From assembly GCA_039621445.1 (NCBI GenBank), contig CP154954.1, forward strand, positions 4,661,636 through 4,725,635: a stretch of 64,000 nucleotides of DNA. The letters are read 5' to 3'. The DNA is from Euglena gracilis. Its lineage: Eukaryota; Euglenida; Euglenophyceae; Euglenales. Position 1 is the first letter of the stretch; every line of letters begins with the position of its first letter. The notes beneath the pieces were generated by a model. It did not search any database. It was not told where the DNA came from and was given only the letters and a program-made list of their open reading frames with translations. This document shows positions 36,131 to 47,239 of this stretch, piece after piece. A program made the translations under genes and the position numbers.

Positions 36131-36495
36131 GGCGGTCATGTTTTTTGAGGGCCACAGTCCAGGGGTAGGTCTGTCTGTGCCCTCAACCCCGCCGCCCTTT
36201 GCTCAGCAGAGCAGAGGTGTGCCTCAGACCGCTGGGATGACTCAGAGATCTCACACGGCTCGTCTCCCCAGCCGGAGCCCAGCAACACCGCCAAGCGAGC
36301 CGGCTGGGTTTGGGGTGGCGCCACTGCTTGGTGGCACCACTGGGCCCATAAAAGTTCCCATCGTGCAGCCCTGATTCTTCAAAAGAATACCAGTTTCTCA
36401 GCCATCCACACTCTTCAGATATGTTGTCATATGTAATATATTTAATATGTACACATATATACATATACATGCGCACACGCACCTACATACGCCTC

Positions 36496-36507
<12 letters not shown>

Positions 36508-36533
<26 letters not shown>

Positions 36534-36652
36534 CATAAATACATACATACATACATACATACATACATACATACATACATACATACATACATACATACAT
36601 ACATACATACATACATACATACATACATACATACATACATACATACATACAT
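36508..36652. repeat. (TA)n and (ACAT)n array
   Basis: About 13 TA units followed by about 29 ACAT units. Long [16 protein letters not shown] frames are artefacts. Confidence 0.95.
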
Positions 36653-38862
36653 AAACATGCATCAGCCTCAAACAGTGTCACTGGTGTGACATGGGGGGTA
36701 TGCCGACCCCCGCCCCCTGCGTCATACAAGTGGGACCGATGAGCGATTTGGCCTGTTCTTCCTCCGACCCCATGATCCCATGTCCCACGACCTCATGATC
36801 CTGCCTGGGGAATATGGTTGTTTCCGCTACGGGGAGGAGAGTTCCACACACCCTTGGTAAAAGGATTGGGGTTAGGGAAAGGAATCGGGACAGGGTTAGG
36901 TTCCTTCAATCATGGCCAGGCCAAGCGCCCGGGGGGGGGGTGGAATTTGAGGCCGAAGAAAGACTGAATCCCAGAAATTCCTCCTAAATTGAGGCCTCAC
37001 CTGCATCTAAAGAATTTAATTGCAACCTAACCCTATCCCCATCATTAACCCCATTTTCCTCATCTGTCATTCAGATATGCGCCCGAAAAGGCGGCGGGGT
37101 AGAGTGGTTTCGGAGCCCCCGAAGTTGGTTAACAGTGCATTATGTGGCCCTGTCATACTAGTGCCCCCCCCCCTGGAGTGCAAGCGATCTGTTTTTTTTT
37201 AAAATAATATTTGATGTTGTCAAACCATTACAAATTGGGGGAGAGGGTTCAAGTTCATGCTCCGGCTGGGACACCCACTTGAAGGGTGATTGTTCTCTGC
37301 CCATTTTTTTACCCAAAATTTACTCTTGAGTTGAGCTAATCCCCTTCAAGAGTCCTCTGCCCCCGAATCTGGGCTGTTCCCATCCCAAAGCCCAGACCTA
37401 CACCCTGCTCCACCGGTGCAGTCAGTCTCCCTACCCCTTTTGTGCATGACCCATACTCCTTCAAAGGTCTCTGGCCTCCTGCGCCAGTCTGCAAATGTCT
37501 CTGTTGCAGGGGTTTTCTTGAGCTGGAGGTGAACCCTACCTCCCGGGGGGGGGGGGATCCAGCCAGCCATCATTTTTTCCCCAGCCAGCTGCTGCCAGCT
37601 GGCCTCCAGGCCCCCCAGAGGGAGGGGGGACCGCGAAACACTTCCGGCCAGTGCGTCCCTCATTGAAACCGCGCCCTTGGTACGTTGCCTTTCTTTGTCA
37701 ATTGGTTTTTGCTAATGGGTCACGTGCTGATTGTTTTTTGCGAGTGTTTTTAAGTTTCCGCCCGATGGTTTCATTCCCAACGTGCAATTATTCTGCACTT
37801 TAACCCAGTCTTGAAGCAACGCCCTCGCCCATCCCAGATACCTATATTTAGGATTGCGGGAGATTCAAACTCATAAAAAGCATTTTTTCCCCATTTCCAA
37901 ACCCAAACCAGCCCAGAATTGAGTGACCCAGATACACCAAAAACCAAAACAGGGGGGTCAAGCCCTCTTTTTGAGCCCGCTCTCTCTTGTCAATCAGAAG
38001 GTCCAGGTTTCAAGACAACCAATTTTCCTTTCAAAGTATGCACCATGGGGAAAAAAGTGTCAAAAATCATGATGGAAGTTAACTCTGCTTAAGATTGTTA
38101 CTGGGAGGGGGAGACTTGAACTTGTGTGGTGGGGGGGACCTATGGGAAAAATTCTGGACGAAATTTTGTCCAGGATTTTCCCCACCATTTTAAGGATCCG
38201 TTCGGGGTTTTTTCTGGCAAATTTAAGACAAATCCAATTTCCTCCATTGAACACCTAAATATTTTTCTTTGGTGCTTTGTGCCATTTTCCGGGATGTACT
38301 TTTGTTCCAAATCACCTGTTCGGAATGTGGTGATCTTTCAACATGAAGGAATGTGCTTTTTTGCTTTATTTTGCAGTTTTGGACTTGAATATTTTACCAG
38401 CATTTGAGTTTGGGGTTTGTGAAAACCTCAGGATTTGGTGAAATCTTTTGTATTTTTCTGAAACAGTGGCTTCACAATATTTTTTTGTCCAGATTAATTA
38501 ACAACCATGTTCAGCGAGCTTTCATAAGTTTCCCCGACATTTTAAGGATTTGCCAATATTTTTCCCAACACAATTTTTCCCCTCAGCAATTGTTCCCGGT
38601 CAGATTCTCCCCCAGTACAACACAGACCAGCAGGTTCAGGGGTAGGAGACATTTCGCTGCCGACCCCCCCCCCCCGCTGCAGGTCGTCACGTAAGCCGAA
38701 GCGCACCCCATCTTCTTCTGAGGGTGGGTCCAGCCAGCCATCAACCCTCAGCCAAGCAGCCTTTTTCCAGCCCTGGACCCCCCTCCCTCATCGACGAGTT
38801 TAATTTATTTCCCAGCTGCCCAAAAAATTCAAGGCAACGGATTTACGGTAAGGCTGAATGGT

Positions 38863-39990
38863 CTTAAGTGGCCAAACTCGCACTTAAGGTTTTGATATTT
38901 AGCTTGCGCTTTGGCGCAAATTTTCAATCTTTTTTGAAACCCGGCGGTGAAACCCACCCTTTTGACCCTCTGGTTCCACGGAGACCCTCCACGGTGGCGT
39001 GTGCATCATTTGCCGATGTTGGGACCTGGGGAACAGGCCCAATTTTGGTGTTTTTCAGCCTGTGCACCATATTGAAAAAGGGTCAAAACCCTGGGTTTGA
39101 ACTCCGGGACACGTGAATTTTCCCAAAAAAGGGTCAAATCCCCGTTGCGAGTTTTTGAAGCCTTGACTGTGTTCCCCGGATGGTGCTACACAGGCTGGGT
39201 GTAATTTGGCCTATTTTGTTGCTTTTTTTTGGGGGCTCTGCGATGTGTCTGTGAAGGGTTGTCTGCTGAGGCATCCAGAGGGTGGACTCTACATACACGT
39301 TGTGAAAAGTTGGAAAAAACGGCATGCCACAGAGTTGTGATCACTGGGTGCTTGAAGTGCGAGGAGCGTTACAGCGAACCACCCAGGTGGGGGGTGTTGG
39401 GGCTATTGAGGGCAAGCCCAGGGACCTGTCCTAACGTCTGGTGAGCAACGCCAGGCCCCACAATGTTGGGCACAGAAGGCAATGGTTATGGACATTGCGC
39501 TGAAGCACAAAAATTTTACATTGCGCTTAAACGCAATGTAAATACATTGTGATTAAGCGCTTAAGCGCAATGCATAACAGAAGCCCCTGAGCTTATAGGA
39601 TTCCCTCTGATGTGTGACGGTGTGTCGGAGGCCCCACTCTGCACGGCCAATGTGCGGGTTTGGTGAGCCCATACATTGCGCCGAAGCGTTTTATTTTTGT
39701 AATGAAAAAAAATCGTTGTGCCAAAGTGCAACTGCGCAGTGGAGTCCCCTCGTTTCATCACCCAGCGCTTTCTGTTCATGCACACTTGGCCCCAGGAGCG
39801 CTGTGCCCGTAGACCGCAGAGTTCCAAGTCGTTGGTTTCGTCCCCAGGCCCAGGGGGTGCAGGGAGACACTAATGCGGGCTGTCTCGAGTCTCAGGCCTC
39901 GGTGTTCGAAAACAGATTTTTTTTTTGGCATTGCGCGTCGGCGCAAATTTACAGTCACTTTCAAAGCTAGTGCGAGTTAGGCCGCCTAAG
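38863..39990. mobile_element. Non-autonomous relative of the 4.6-kb transposon (1.13 kb)
   Basis: The left end reads CTTAAGTGGCC then CTCGCACTTAAG; the right end on the minus strand reads CTTAGGCGGCC then CTCGCACT. GCGC-centred palindromes follow at both ends. The element lies within a 1.6-kb block present in copy B but absent from copy A at 11.6 kb. It contains no transposase-like frame. ATGG lies next to both ends but is offset by one base on the left, so the target duplication is not certain. Confidence 0.65.
39518..39572. repeat. Two adjacent imperfect palindromes
   Basis: 39518-39539 pairs ACATTGCG with CGCAATGT; 39545-39572 is an imperfect 28-bp palindrome around TTAAGCGCTTAA. Both lie in the middle of the 1.13-kb non-autonomous element and resemble the GCGC motifs of its larger relative. 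Confidence 0.7.
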
Positions 39991-40084
39991 ATGGCGACGT
40001 ATTTTCTTGCGCAGGTGCAAAAATGGGAAAAAACGTGAGCAAAAAATGGTGTTCAAATTGCAAAAGGGTGGGCCAGGGCCATGG

Positions 40085-40395
40085 ATTCACTTAAAACTTG
40101 TGTGACCCCACCCCCCTTGGGGGTGGGTTTTCGAGAGTGGGTGGGTGGGTGGCTCACCCCCCCTCCCCCCAGTGGCCAGTGGGGGGTGGGGGGCACTTTT
40201 CCCCGGGCCTAAATCACCCACCCACTTTTTTCCTCTCTCGAAAACCCACCCACCCACCCACCCAACCCCCTCCGGTCAACCACCCACCCACTCACCCAAA
40301 AATCCAGCCGGAAGCGGCCAAAAGCGCTGAAAATTGTTTTCTAGCCCGGCCTTTGGCCGGGCAAAAAACCTGACCCGCACGGTCACTAAGTGAAT
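40085..40395. mobile_element. Possible small TIR element with GGGTGGG hairpin
   Basis: Ends ATTCACTTA and, reversed, TAAGTGAAT. Inside, GGGTGGGTTTTCGAGAG (40121-40137) is exactly inverted at 40235-40251, and GGGTGGG units repeat on each side. It lies within the 1.6-kb block private to copy B. No target duplication was established. Confidence 0.45.
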
Positions 40396-41627
40396 ATATT
40401 GCCAGGGCAAATTAGGGTGAAGCATCAATCTTCTTTTTTTTGCACAGCTGGCAGTTTATTGGGGGATTTTGCATTTTCGATTTTTTTTTTTGGAACCCAG
40501 CTCTGCTCCGGGTCAGGCTTAGTTCCAGCCGGGGAACCCATTGGGGGGAGAGGGGGGGGGTCAGCCAGCAGACTGCTTTCCAGCCAGCACAAGTTTTCTA
40601 TCCTCTGAGCTGAAATACAGTTGCAAAGCCAGGCTGTAGACATTTGTTGAAAAATATGGATAAAAAAACTGGTCAAAAATGGAATTTTTATAATTTTTTG
40701 GGGTTTGGGTTCATGTGTTTTTTTTTCCCAGACACCCAGCCTGGCAGGCGGCCAGACCCCCTGGACCAGGCCCAAGCCTGAGAATTCGCAAATCCCCCGA
40801 GTCGGGCCCTTCCCGACACCCGTGGCGTGTCTGGGATCCGTTCAGGACAATTTCCAGGAAACACCAACAGAATCGTCCCAGACGCCCCCACCCTGGGGTG
40901 CAGGAGGGGGCTTGAGGTGGCGGGGGCGGAGCCATTTGATCATCCGTGTGCTTGATCATTGACCATGAGGACATGGGGGGGTTCTGGACCCCCCCCCCCC
41001 ACATCCTCACTGGGGGAAGCTCCCTTTGATCCGCTGCCCAAGTCGGATGCCAGGGACCACCTCAAAGGCCCGTGCATCATTGCCTGAACCCGCTTTCTCC
41101 GGTGTCAACTTCCTATGGTGCCTAACCTCATCCCAACGAAGACGGGTATCTCCTAATCGGCCAGTGGAATTTCTTGACCCCCCCCCCCCCGGTCTGCTTG
41201 CAGCTCCAGCTGGGAAAATGACTTTCCATCAACCGGCGCGAGGCGCCAGAAATTTTATTGACACCTTCCAAAATTACCATTTTTTTTGGTATTTCGGGTT
41301 TTTTGGGGGGAGCAAATCAGCAAACAAAAAAGCATGTCCCACTGTTGTGACCATGTCTCAAACACACAACTTGCTGGACCACTCTCTTGCAGGCAATGAA
41401 TTGTGCTTGGGCTTCCAATGCCACTGGTTGCTGCGAAAAGAGACAGGTTATTTGCTCTTAGTTTTGGTTGCATTCTCTTTGGTTCCCACCCTAATCTTCC
41501 CCCTCTGCTCTCTCTAGCTTTCCCTCCTCCCCCTCGACGCATATTGAGTCGTTTGCGACGCGGAGGGCAGGGGTCAGTCAACTTGCTACTTGTCACAGCC
41601 AGCATATATATGTATATATGTATATGG

Positions 41628-41628
41628 G

Positions 41629-41660
<32 letters not shown>

Positions 41661-41748
41661 TGTATGTATGTATGTATGTATGTATGTATGTATGTATGTA
41701 TGTATGTATGTATGTATGTATGTATGTATGTATGTATGCATGTTTATG
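41628..41748. repeat. (ATGT)n array
   Basis: About 29 units. It occupies the site where copy A has the 13.1-kb element. Confidence 0.95.
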
Positions 41749-41936
41749 TCTGTCTGATCTGCTCTGTCTGTCTGTCTGTCTGTCTGCTCTGTCTGTCTGT
41801 CTGTATGTCTGTCTGTCTGTCTGTCTGTCTGTCTTCTGTCTGTCTGTCTTGTCTGTCTGTCTCTGTCTGTGTGTCTGGTCTGTCTGTGCTGTCTGCCTGC
41901 CTGCCTGCCTGCCTTCCTGCCTGCCTCTGTCTTCTG

Positions 41937-41974
<38 letters not shown>

Positions 41975-42068
41975 TCTCGTCTGTCTGTATTTCTGTCTGT
42001 CTGTCGATATGTCTTTCTGTCTGTCTAGTCTGTCTGTCTGTCATGTCGTGTCGTCTGTCTGTCTGTCC

Positions 42069-42100
<32 letters not shown>

Positions 42101-42189
42101 CTGTCTGTCTGTCTGTCTGTCTGTCTGTCTTCTGTCTGTCTGTCCTGTCCTGTCGGTCTGTCTGTCTGTCGGTCTGTCTGTCTGTCTGC

Positions 42190-42242
<53 letters not shown>

Positions 42243-42350
42243 GGTGTCTGTCTGTCTGTCTGTCTGTCTGTCCCTGTCTGTGTCCTGTCGGTCTGTCTGT
42301 CTGTTGTCTGTCTTTCCTGTCCAGGTCTTCTGTCTGTCTGCTCTGTCTGT
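41749..42350. repeat. (TCTG)n array
   Basis: About 600 bp of TCTG with short variants (TCTGCC, TCCTG, TCGTG). It gives frames of 218-351 codons on both strands (Cys-Leu-Ser and Asp-Arg-Gln-Thr repeats), all artefacts. Confidence 0.95.
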
Positions 42351-43204
42351 CTTTGACCGCAGAGTGCGAACAAAGCCAGCAGATATGGCATTTCCCCTTT
42401 TCAATCCATGCCCTCCCCACACAACCTCCAACGGCTTAATATATGTGTTTCTCTCAATGTGCCTTGTGTTGTGCCTTGTCAAGGGGTACCTTCCAGCAGA
42501 TCCCAATGATCTCATTACTCGCTGAATTAACTGCAACAAATTCTTCCATGAATGAGCAAAAATACCAAATCCTTCACAATTGAACACCCTCTTAATCTTT
42601 TTTGTGACACTATTGTATTTTTTATAGTGGACTCGAACCAATTTTTTCTTCCACTAGGGCAGAAATCTATAATTTCACCAGAGAAGCATTGAAGGTTTGC
42701 TTTTGTTAGGCCCACAACACCTTGATTAATTTGGAGTGGTGCAGAAAATGCATGACATGTAGCACCAATTTTTTCCAATTCGGGCCACTTTGAGTAAAGT
42801 TAGTTCAAGTGAGCAAGTATTGTAGTGTATGAGCAAGTATCGTTGTATTTCCGGCCATTTCCGGCCTCTTTGGTGGTTTTCGGACATCTTCACCATCTTT
42901 GGCCATTGCTGGCTATTTTGGGGCCATTTCAGGTCATTTTATGTCATTTTGGTCACTGCTGTTTCTTGGGTTATTTTTTTGCATTTTTTTGCATCCATAT
43001 TTTTTCATTTCTGCGGTGATTTTGGTTGGTTCAGTTTTGGGTCCCAGTGCCGTCCAAACAAACCAATTTCAACTTGAAAAGGTCCCTTTTCGGTGTGGGT
43101 GTGCCACATACCCCCCCCCCCCCCACAAACCTGACCCACCCCCCCCAGGAAGGGGTCAAGATGCCCCCCCCCGTCCATACCACCACCGGGGGAGGGGGGG
43201 GAGT

Positions 43205-43640
43205 GCAACCTTCCCTAAAAAGAAGCTTGGTCAGAGATACCCCATGAGGACAGGTTGGTGGGGGCTATACACTTGGAATTCAGCTTTTTTTGGTTATTAT
43301 TTACCTGACTATTCGTCGCAGGCCTTTGCTAAGTGCCCCTGGGTGGTCCACTGGTATTTCCACTGGCTGCAGCCAAAAAGTTGCTAACCACACCCCCGGG
43401 AAGGTCCCAGGGTCCTCCTGACTGAAACTTCCTGCAACCCCCATAGCGCAAGATACCCCCGAGGGTTGGTGAATCGAAGTACTGGACTATTGGAACATAT
43501 TCAATGGAAGAGTTAAAAGCTAGTTTAGGAAGTGGTTGTTCTTTCCTGAAGTACATGCTGAGAAAGATTATTTCATTCGAATTCTTTGAAAGCAGCATCT
43601 TCTTCCTAGAGCTCATTCATAGTCACAGCATCTGCAAAAA
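43205..43640 (-). repeat. Block inverted relative to copy A 14665-15075
   Basis: The reverse complement of this block matches 14665-15075 (AGCTCTAAGAAGAAGATGCTG at one edge, AAAGAAGGCTGCACCCTCC at the other). Sequence outside returns to direct order, so one of the copies has a local inversion of about 0.4 kb. A C/G-run tract lies at one edge. Confidence 0.8.
43329..43616 (-). CDS. Conserved open frame of unknown function, copy B
   Basis: Partner of the plus-strand frame at 14681-14962; see the shared motifs MSSRKKMLLSK and YFRKEQPLPKL. It lies in a block of about 430 bp that is inverted relative to copy A. The downstream half shows no resemblance to a known domain. Confidence 0.35.
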   Translation of the reverse strand: MSSRKKMLLSKNSNEIIFLSMYFRKEQPLPKLAFNSSIEYVPIVQYFDSPTLGGILRYGGCRKFQSGGPWDLPGGVVSNFLAAASGNTSGPPRGT

Positions 43641-43742
43641 TAAAACCACGCCTAACGCAGTTGACCACGTATTGTTCGATTGTCGGCACACAGTTCACCA
43701 ATGCGGTGAATTTGTGGTTTGAGCTTTTTTTTTTTACATCTA

Positions 43743-43824
<82 letters not shown>

Positions 43825-43828
43825 GAGA

Positions 43829-43863
<35 letters not shown>

Positions 43864-43866
43864 ATA
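43743..43866. repeat. (GAT)n trinucleotide array
   Basis: About 40 units with one GAGA interruption. Poly-Asp and poly-Met frames are artefacts. Confidence 0.95.
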
Positions 43867-44139
43867 TATGTCATAAAAAGAAAGCTAATGGTGAAGAAAA
43901 AAAGCTATTTGATGCAATTATGTGTTTGCTCGTTGAAGCTTCCCATCTCCAATCCAGTTTGAAAAGGGTTGCCACACAAACACTTTTTTTCAACCTGATG
44001 TTACACCCAAGCTCCGCTGACCTGAAGCCTAAGCCAGCATCAGAGGGAACTACTGCTTACGTGGTCCTCTGCCCTCAACCCCGCAACAAAATTCTGCTGT
44101 TATAAATTCCCTCGTCCCAACGCTTCGACTCTTCATCAG

Positions 44140-44424
44140 GTGTGGGAAGCACGCTTGCTCAGTCTCGGTCAGGGTTTGATTTTGAGGCTGTGGGGTCAAG
44201 GTATGGAGTGCCTCTCACCCTCATCCTTGGTGACTGAACATCAAACCCTGGTCTCAGTCCTCCCCCTTCCTTTTGCCAGCCAGAAAAAAATGAGTTTCAG
44301 AAAATGGACCGTACCATACGGCCCAAATGCTGTTGAGTTGGACGACTGGGAAAAGCTCGGACAAGTTGCAGGTTTCGTCAAGGGTACATTTGTTCTCATT
44401 GTGTCAGCAACGCTAGTTCTCTAA
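44140..44424 (+). CDS. Conserved fragment of unknown function; broken in copy A
   Basis: The open frame ends MSFRKWTVPYGPNAVELDD, then KLGQVAGFVKGTFVLIVSA, stop. Copy A (about 15470-15695) has the same sequence with frameshifts, although the terminal LIVSA-LVL and stop survive. A downstream segment at 44455-44740 is also conserved in three copies and stays open on the minus strand (contains GLVGSQKFKNKT). No family was recognised. Confidence 0.3.
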   Translation: MWEARLLSLGQGLILRLWGQGMECLSPSSLVTEHQTLVSVLPLPFASQKKMSFRKWTVPYGPNAVELDDWEKLGQVAGFVKGTFVLIVSATLVL

Positions 44425-44965
44425 GGCCTGTTTGTGGATCTCTCCAGCAAAGGGTCTTATTTTTAAATTTTTGTGAACCCACCAAACCCTTATCAAGCCC
44501 GTGTTTGGGCTGATTTTGAGACAGTGAAAGCCTTAGATCTTCGCCCACAGACGGTATCAGACCAAGAACAGCGTTTTGGGCCAAGGGTTTTAGGGGGCCC
44601 GGGGGGCGACCAGCCACGACGCCTTCGGCCCCATCCCCACGCTCCCCCTAACTCTTGGCCCAAACACAGTTCTTGACATAAAATTTTTTTGAACCCACCC
44701 AACACCACTTTGGTAATTGACTCCCAAAATGCCAAAAGGTTTCAAGCATACAATATAATATAATGTCAGCAGCAGAAGCAACAATGAGGAGGAGGGCATT
44801 GAGCAATGGCAGCACTAACAATAAGAACAATATTAATAGGAATGACGACGACGATGGTGATTCCAGTACGAATATCACCATGTGTGATGCCACCACATTA
44901 TTTGATTAATAATGATGACGATAACGACGACGACAACGACGACGACAACGACGACAACAACGACG

Positions 44966-45032
44966 ACGACAGTCAAGCACCTATAGTAAAAATGGCCGAA
45001 AATGGCCGAAAATGGCCGAAATTGAAATTTTG
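44966..45032. repeat. CACCTATAG-bounded block with ATGGCCGAAA units
   Basis: CAAGCACCTATAG starts the block; three AATGGCCGAA units follow; CTATAGGTG ends it. The second copy at 47240-47360 has six units and the opposite orientation (its CTATAGGTGCTTGACG end mirrors the start here). Confidence 0.6.
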
Positions 45033-45174
45033 GGCTCTATAGGTGGGGGTGGCCGACAATGGGTGGCCGACAAAATGGCCGACAATGGTTGGAAATGAGA
45101 AAAAATTTGTTGGAATTTTTTTTGTGTTTTTTTTCCCTAACAGTTGCTCTTTCCCTGAGGGGCAATTTTCAGTG

Positions 45175-45325
45175 CGACTGATTCTTGTCTCTGTGCAGCC
45201 TCTCTCCTTTTGTTATTATGCCTGGCCCTGCAACACATGCTGCTCAAAGAACCGCCTCTGAAAGGGTTATTTGGGCCAAAGCTGAATGTTTTGATGGCAT
45301 TTCAGAAAATTTTAGTGACAAGGGC
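45175..45325 (+). repeat. Direct repeat flanking a minisatellite, partner at 46310-46460
   Basis: Both copies contain ATGCTGCTCAAAGAA and GGGCCAAAGCTGA and a shared reading WAKA-(E/D)-(C/G)-F-(D/N)-x-ISEN. They bracket the 18-bp minisatellite at 45722-46060. They may be ends of an element or a duplicated exon. Confidence 0.5.
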
Positions 45326-45721
45326 GATGCTGGCATTTTTTTTTATTTTGAAGAATTAAACCCATTTTTAGGATAATTTCTCCACAAATCTCCAGTATTG
45401 CACCCATCTTGGCCATTTTGGATCAATTTTTGCTAATTTTGGGGATAATTTGCACTGATTTGGCAAATATTGGGCTAATTTGGGTCAATATGAGCACATT
45501 TTATGGCATTTTTGGCCATTTTGCATCGTTTTGGTGATTTCGGGTTATTTTTTATAATTTTTTGTGGACATTGTTGGCGTTTTTTTTAGGTCATTTGAAA
45601 CCATTTTATGTCATTTTGGATGCTTTTTGGGGCTTTTTGGGGTCGATTTTAGGCTTTTTGTGGTCATTTTTGGGGTTTCTGTGGCCATTTCATTTTATTA
45701 GGTTGGGAGCCAGTGGATGCA

Positions 45722-46060
45722 GTGGTTGCAGATAATGGACAAAATGCAATGGATGCAGATGTTGAACAAGATGCAGACACTGGACAAGATGTCGACACTG
45801 GACAAGATGCAGACACTGCACAAGACGTGGATGTTGTTCAAGATGCAGATGCTGGACAAGATGTAGATGTTGTTCAAGATGCAGATGCTGGACAAGATGG
45901 AGACACTGGACAAGGTGCAGATGCTGGACAAGATGTTGATGCTGGACAAGATGCAGATGCTGGACAAGATGCAATGGATGCAGATACTGGACAACATCAA
46001 GATCTTGACAAGATGCAGGTATTGAACAAGATGCACACACCAGACAAGTGGTTGTGCAGT
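45722..46060. repeat. 18-bp GATGCTGGACAAGATGCA minisatellite, second locus
   Basis: About 18 units related to 9752-10205. The 5' flank (45357-45720) also matches 9400-9745, so the minisatellite belongs to a larger repeat. Confidence 0.9.
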
Positions 46061-46470
46061 GGTTGCTGATGCAATGGATGTAGATATTGGACAAAATGTA
46101 GATTCTGGACAAGATGCAATTTTGGGCAAGATGCAGACATTGGACAATTGGGTGAGCGCATTTGATGTCATTATTTCAACATCATGGGCCAATCACATGC
46201 TTGCTTGCTTGTTTTGTTTTTGTTCTGCCGCTCAAGCTGAGTGCATTTTCTCCCAATTTCTCCACATCTAGACGGATGATCGTCTCAACATGACGGATGA
46301 CATTTTACATCAAGGCTTCTTTGAAATCATGCCTCTCTTCGCCTGCCATTATGCCTGACCGTGGAACACACATGCTGCTCAAAGAAGCATCTCCGAATGG
46401 GTTATTTTGGGCCAAAGCTGATGGTTTTAATGACATTTCAGAAAATTGTGGTGACAAGGTGAGGCAAAGA

Positions 46471-46746
46471 CAGGCTTCTTTTTAAGTCACCTGGCCCCCC
46501 CCCCCCCCCGGGGGAGGGGGGTGGGTGGGTGGGTCTGGGGCCGGACCCCCCTCCCCGGGGGGGGGTCCCGCGCCGGGTATACCTTTTCGGCGCAAAGCGC
46601 TGAAAATTTTTGAAAATTGCCTTTAACGGGCCCGATTTTGGGGGGTCCCCGCCCCCCCCCCCCCCCCCCCCCCGGGGGGTCCCGCGCCACCCTGGGTGGG
46701 TGGGGGGACCCCCCCCTCCCCCCCGGGGGCCTTAAAAAGAAGCCTG
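46471..46746. mobile_element. hAT-like element with 8-bp TSD (276 bp)
   Basis: GGCAAAGA and GGCAAAGT (7 of 8 identical) flank CAGGCTTCTTTTTAAG and its exact inverse CTTAAAAAGAAGCCTG. The interior is mostly long C and G runs, one more than 30 bases long, plus CTTTTCGGCGCAAAGCGC with an AT run. Confidence 0.75.
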
Positions 46747-46921
46747 GGCAAAGTATGTGAAGTGTTTTTTTTTCTCCGTAAAAGGTGTGGTGCTTTCATT
46801 AGGTTTATTGCACACAAGTGGATGGGATCTAGCAGCGCCACCATCAAACAATGTTGCTTGGGGTATCAAGTTGGGATGGGTGAAGGGAATTTGTTTGTGA
46901 AAAGCATCCACACCAAGAGGC

Positions 46922-47131
46922 TTGAAGAGAAAATCACCAGTTTTGGTGTTGCCATTCACTATTGTGGTTAATATGTCATGTGCCAACCACTCTCATGAAG
47001 CGTCCCAAGAACCCCCAGCAAAAAGAACCAAAGTGGACAAGAGCCTCCCCGGCAGGAAAAAAGAAGCCCACTCCCAAAACCTTGCATTTGCATATTGCAA
47101 CAAAAAACTCTTTGACCTCTTCAATCCCTGA
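46922..47131 (+). CDS. Small open frame with nuclear-localisation-like basic region
   Basis: Contains EPPAKRTKVDKSLPGRKK, which resembles a bipartite nuclear localisation signal, and ends KKLFDLFNP, stop. The first codons overlap a different plus frame (46696-46971). It lies in a stretch private to copy B. Could be a terminal exon; function unknown. Confidence 0.3.
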   Translation: MKRKSPVLVLPFTIVVNMSCANHSHEASQEPPAKRTKVDKSLPGRKKEAHSQNLAFAYCNKKLFDLFNP

Positions 47132-47239
47132 GGGTTAATTCCAAATGGACCTCCTTGGATGCGTTAGCTTGTCACAACTGCTTTCATGTTGACTGAATGA
47201 TCAAAATGCATTGTTGGTGTGAAAGAATTTTAAGGCAGT

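Noticed and set aside
41403-42641. Open frames of 218-351 codons over TCTG/ATGT repeats
   Set aside because: Tetranucleotide repeats read in all frames; no real codon bias or domain.
44473-44676. Glutathione transferase-like NPYQARVWADF on the plus strand
   Set aside because: Resembles a GST C-terminal motif, but a stop just upstream is conserved in all three copies and no acceptor lies between; treated as chance.
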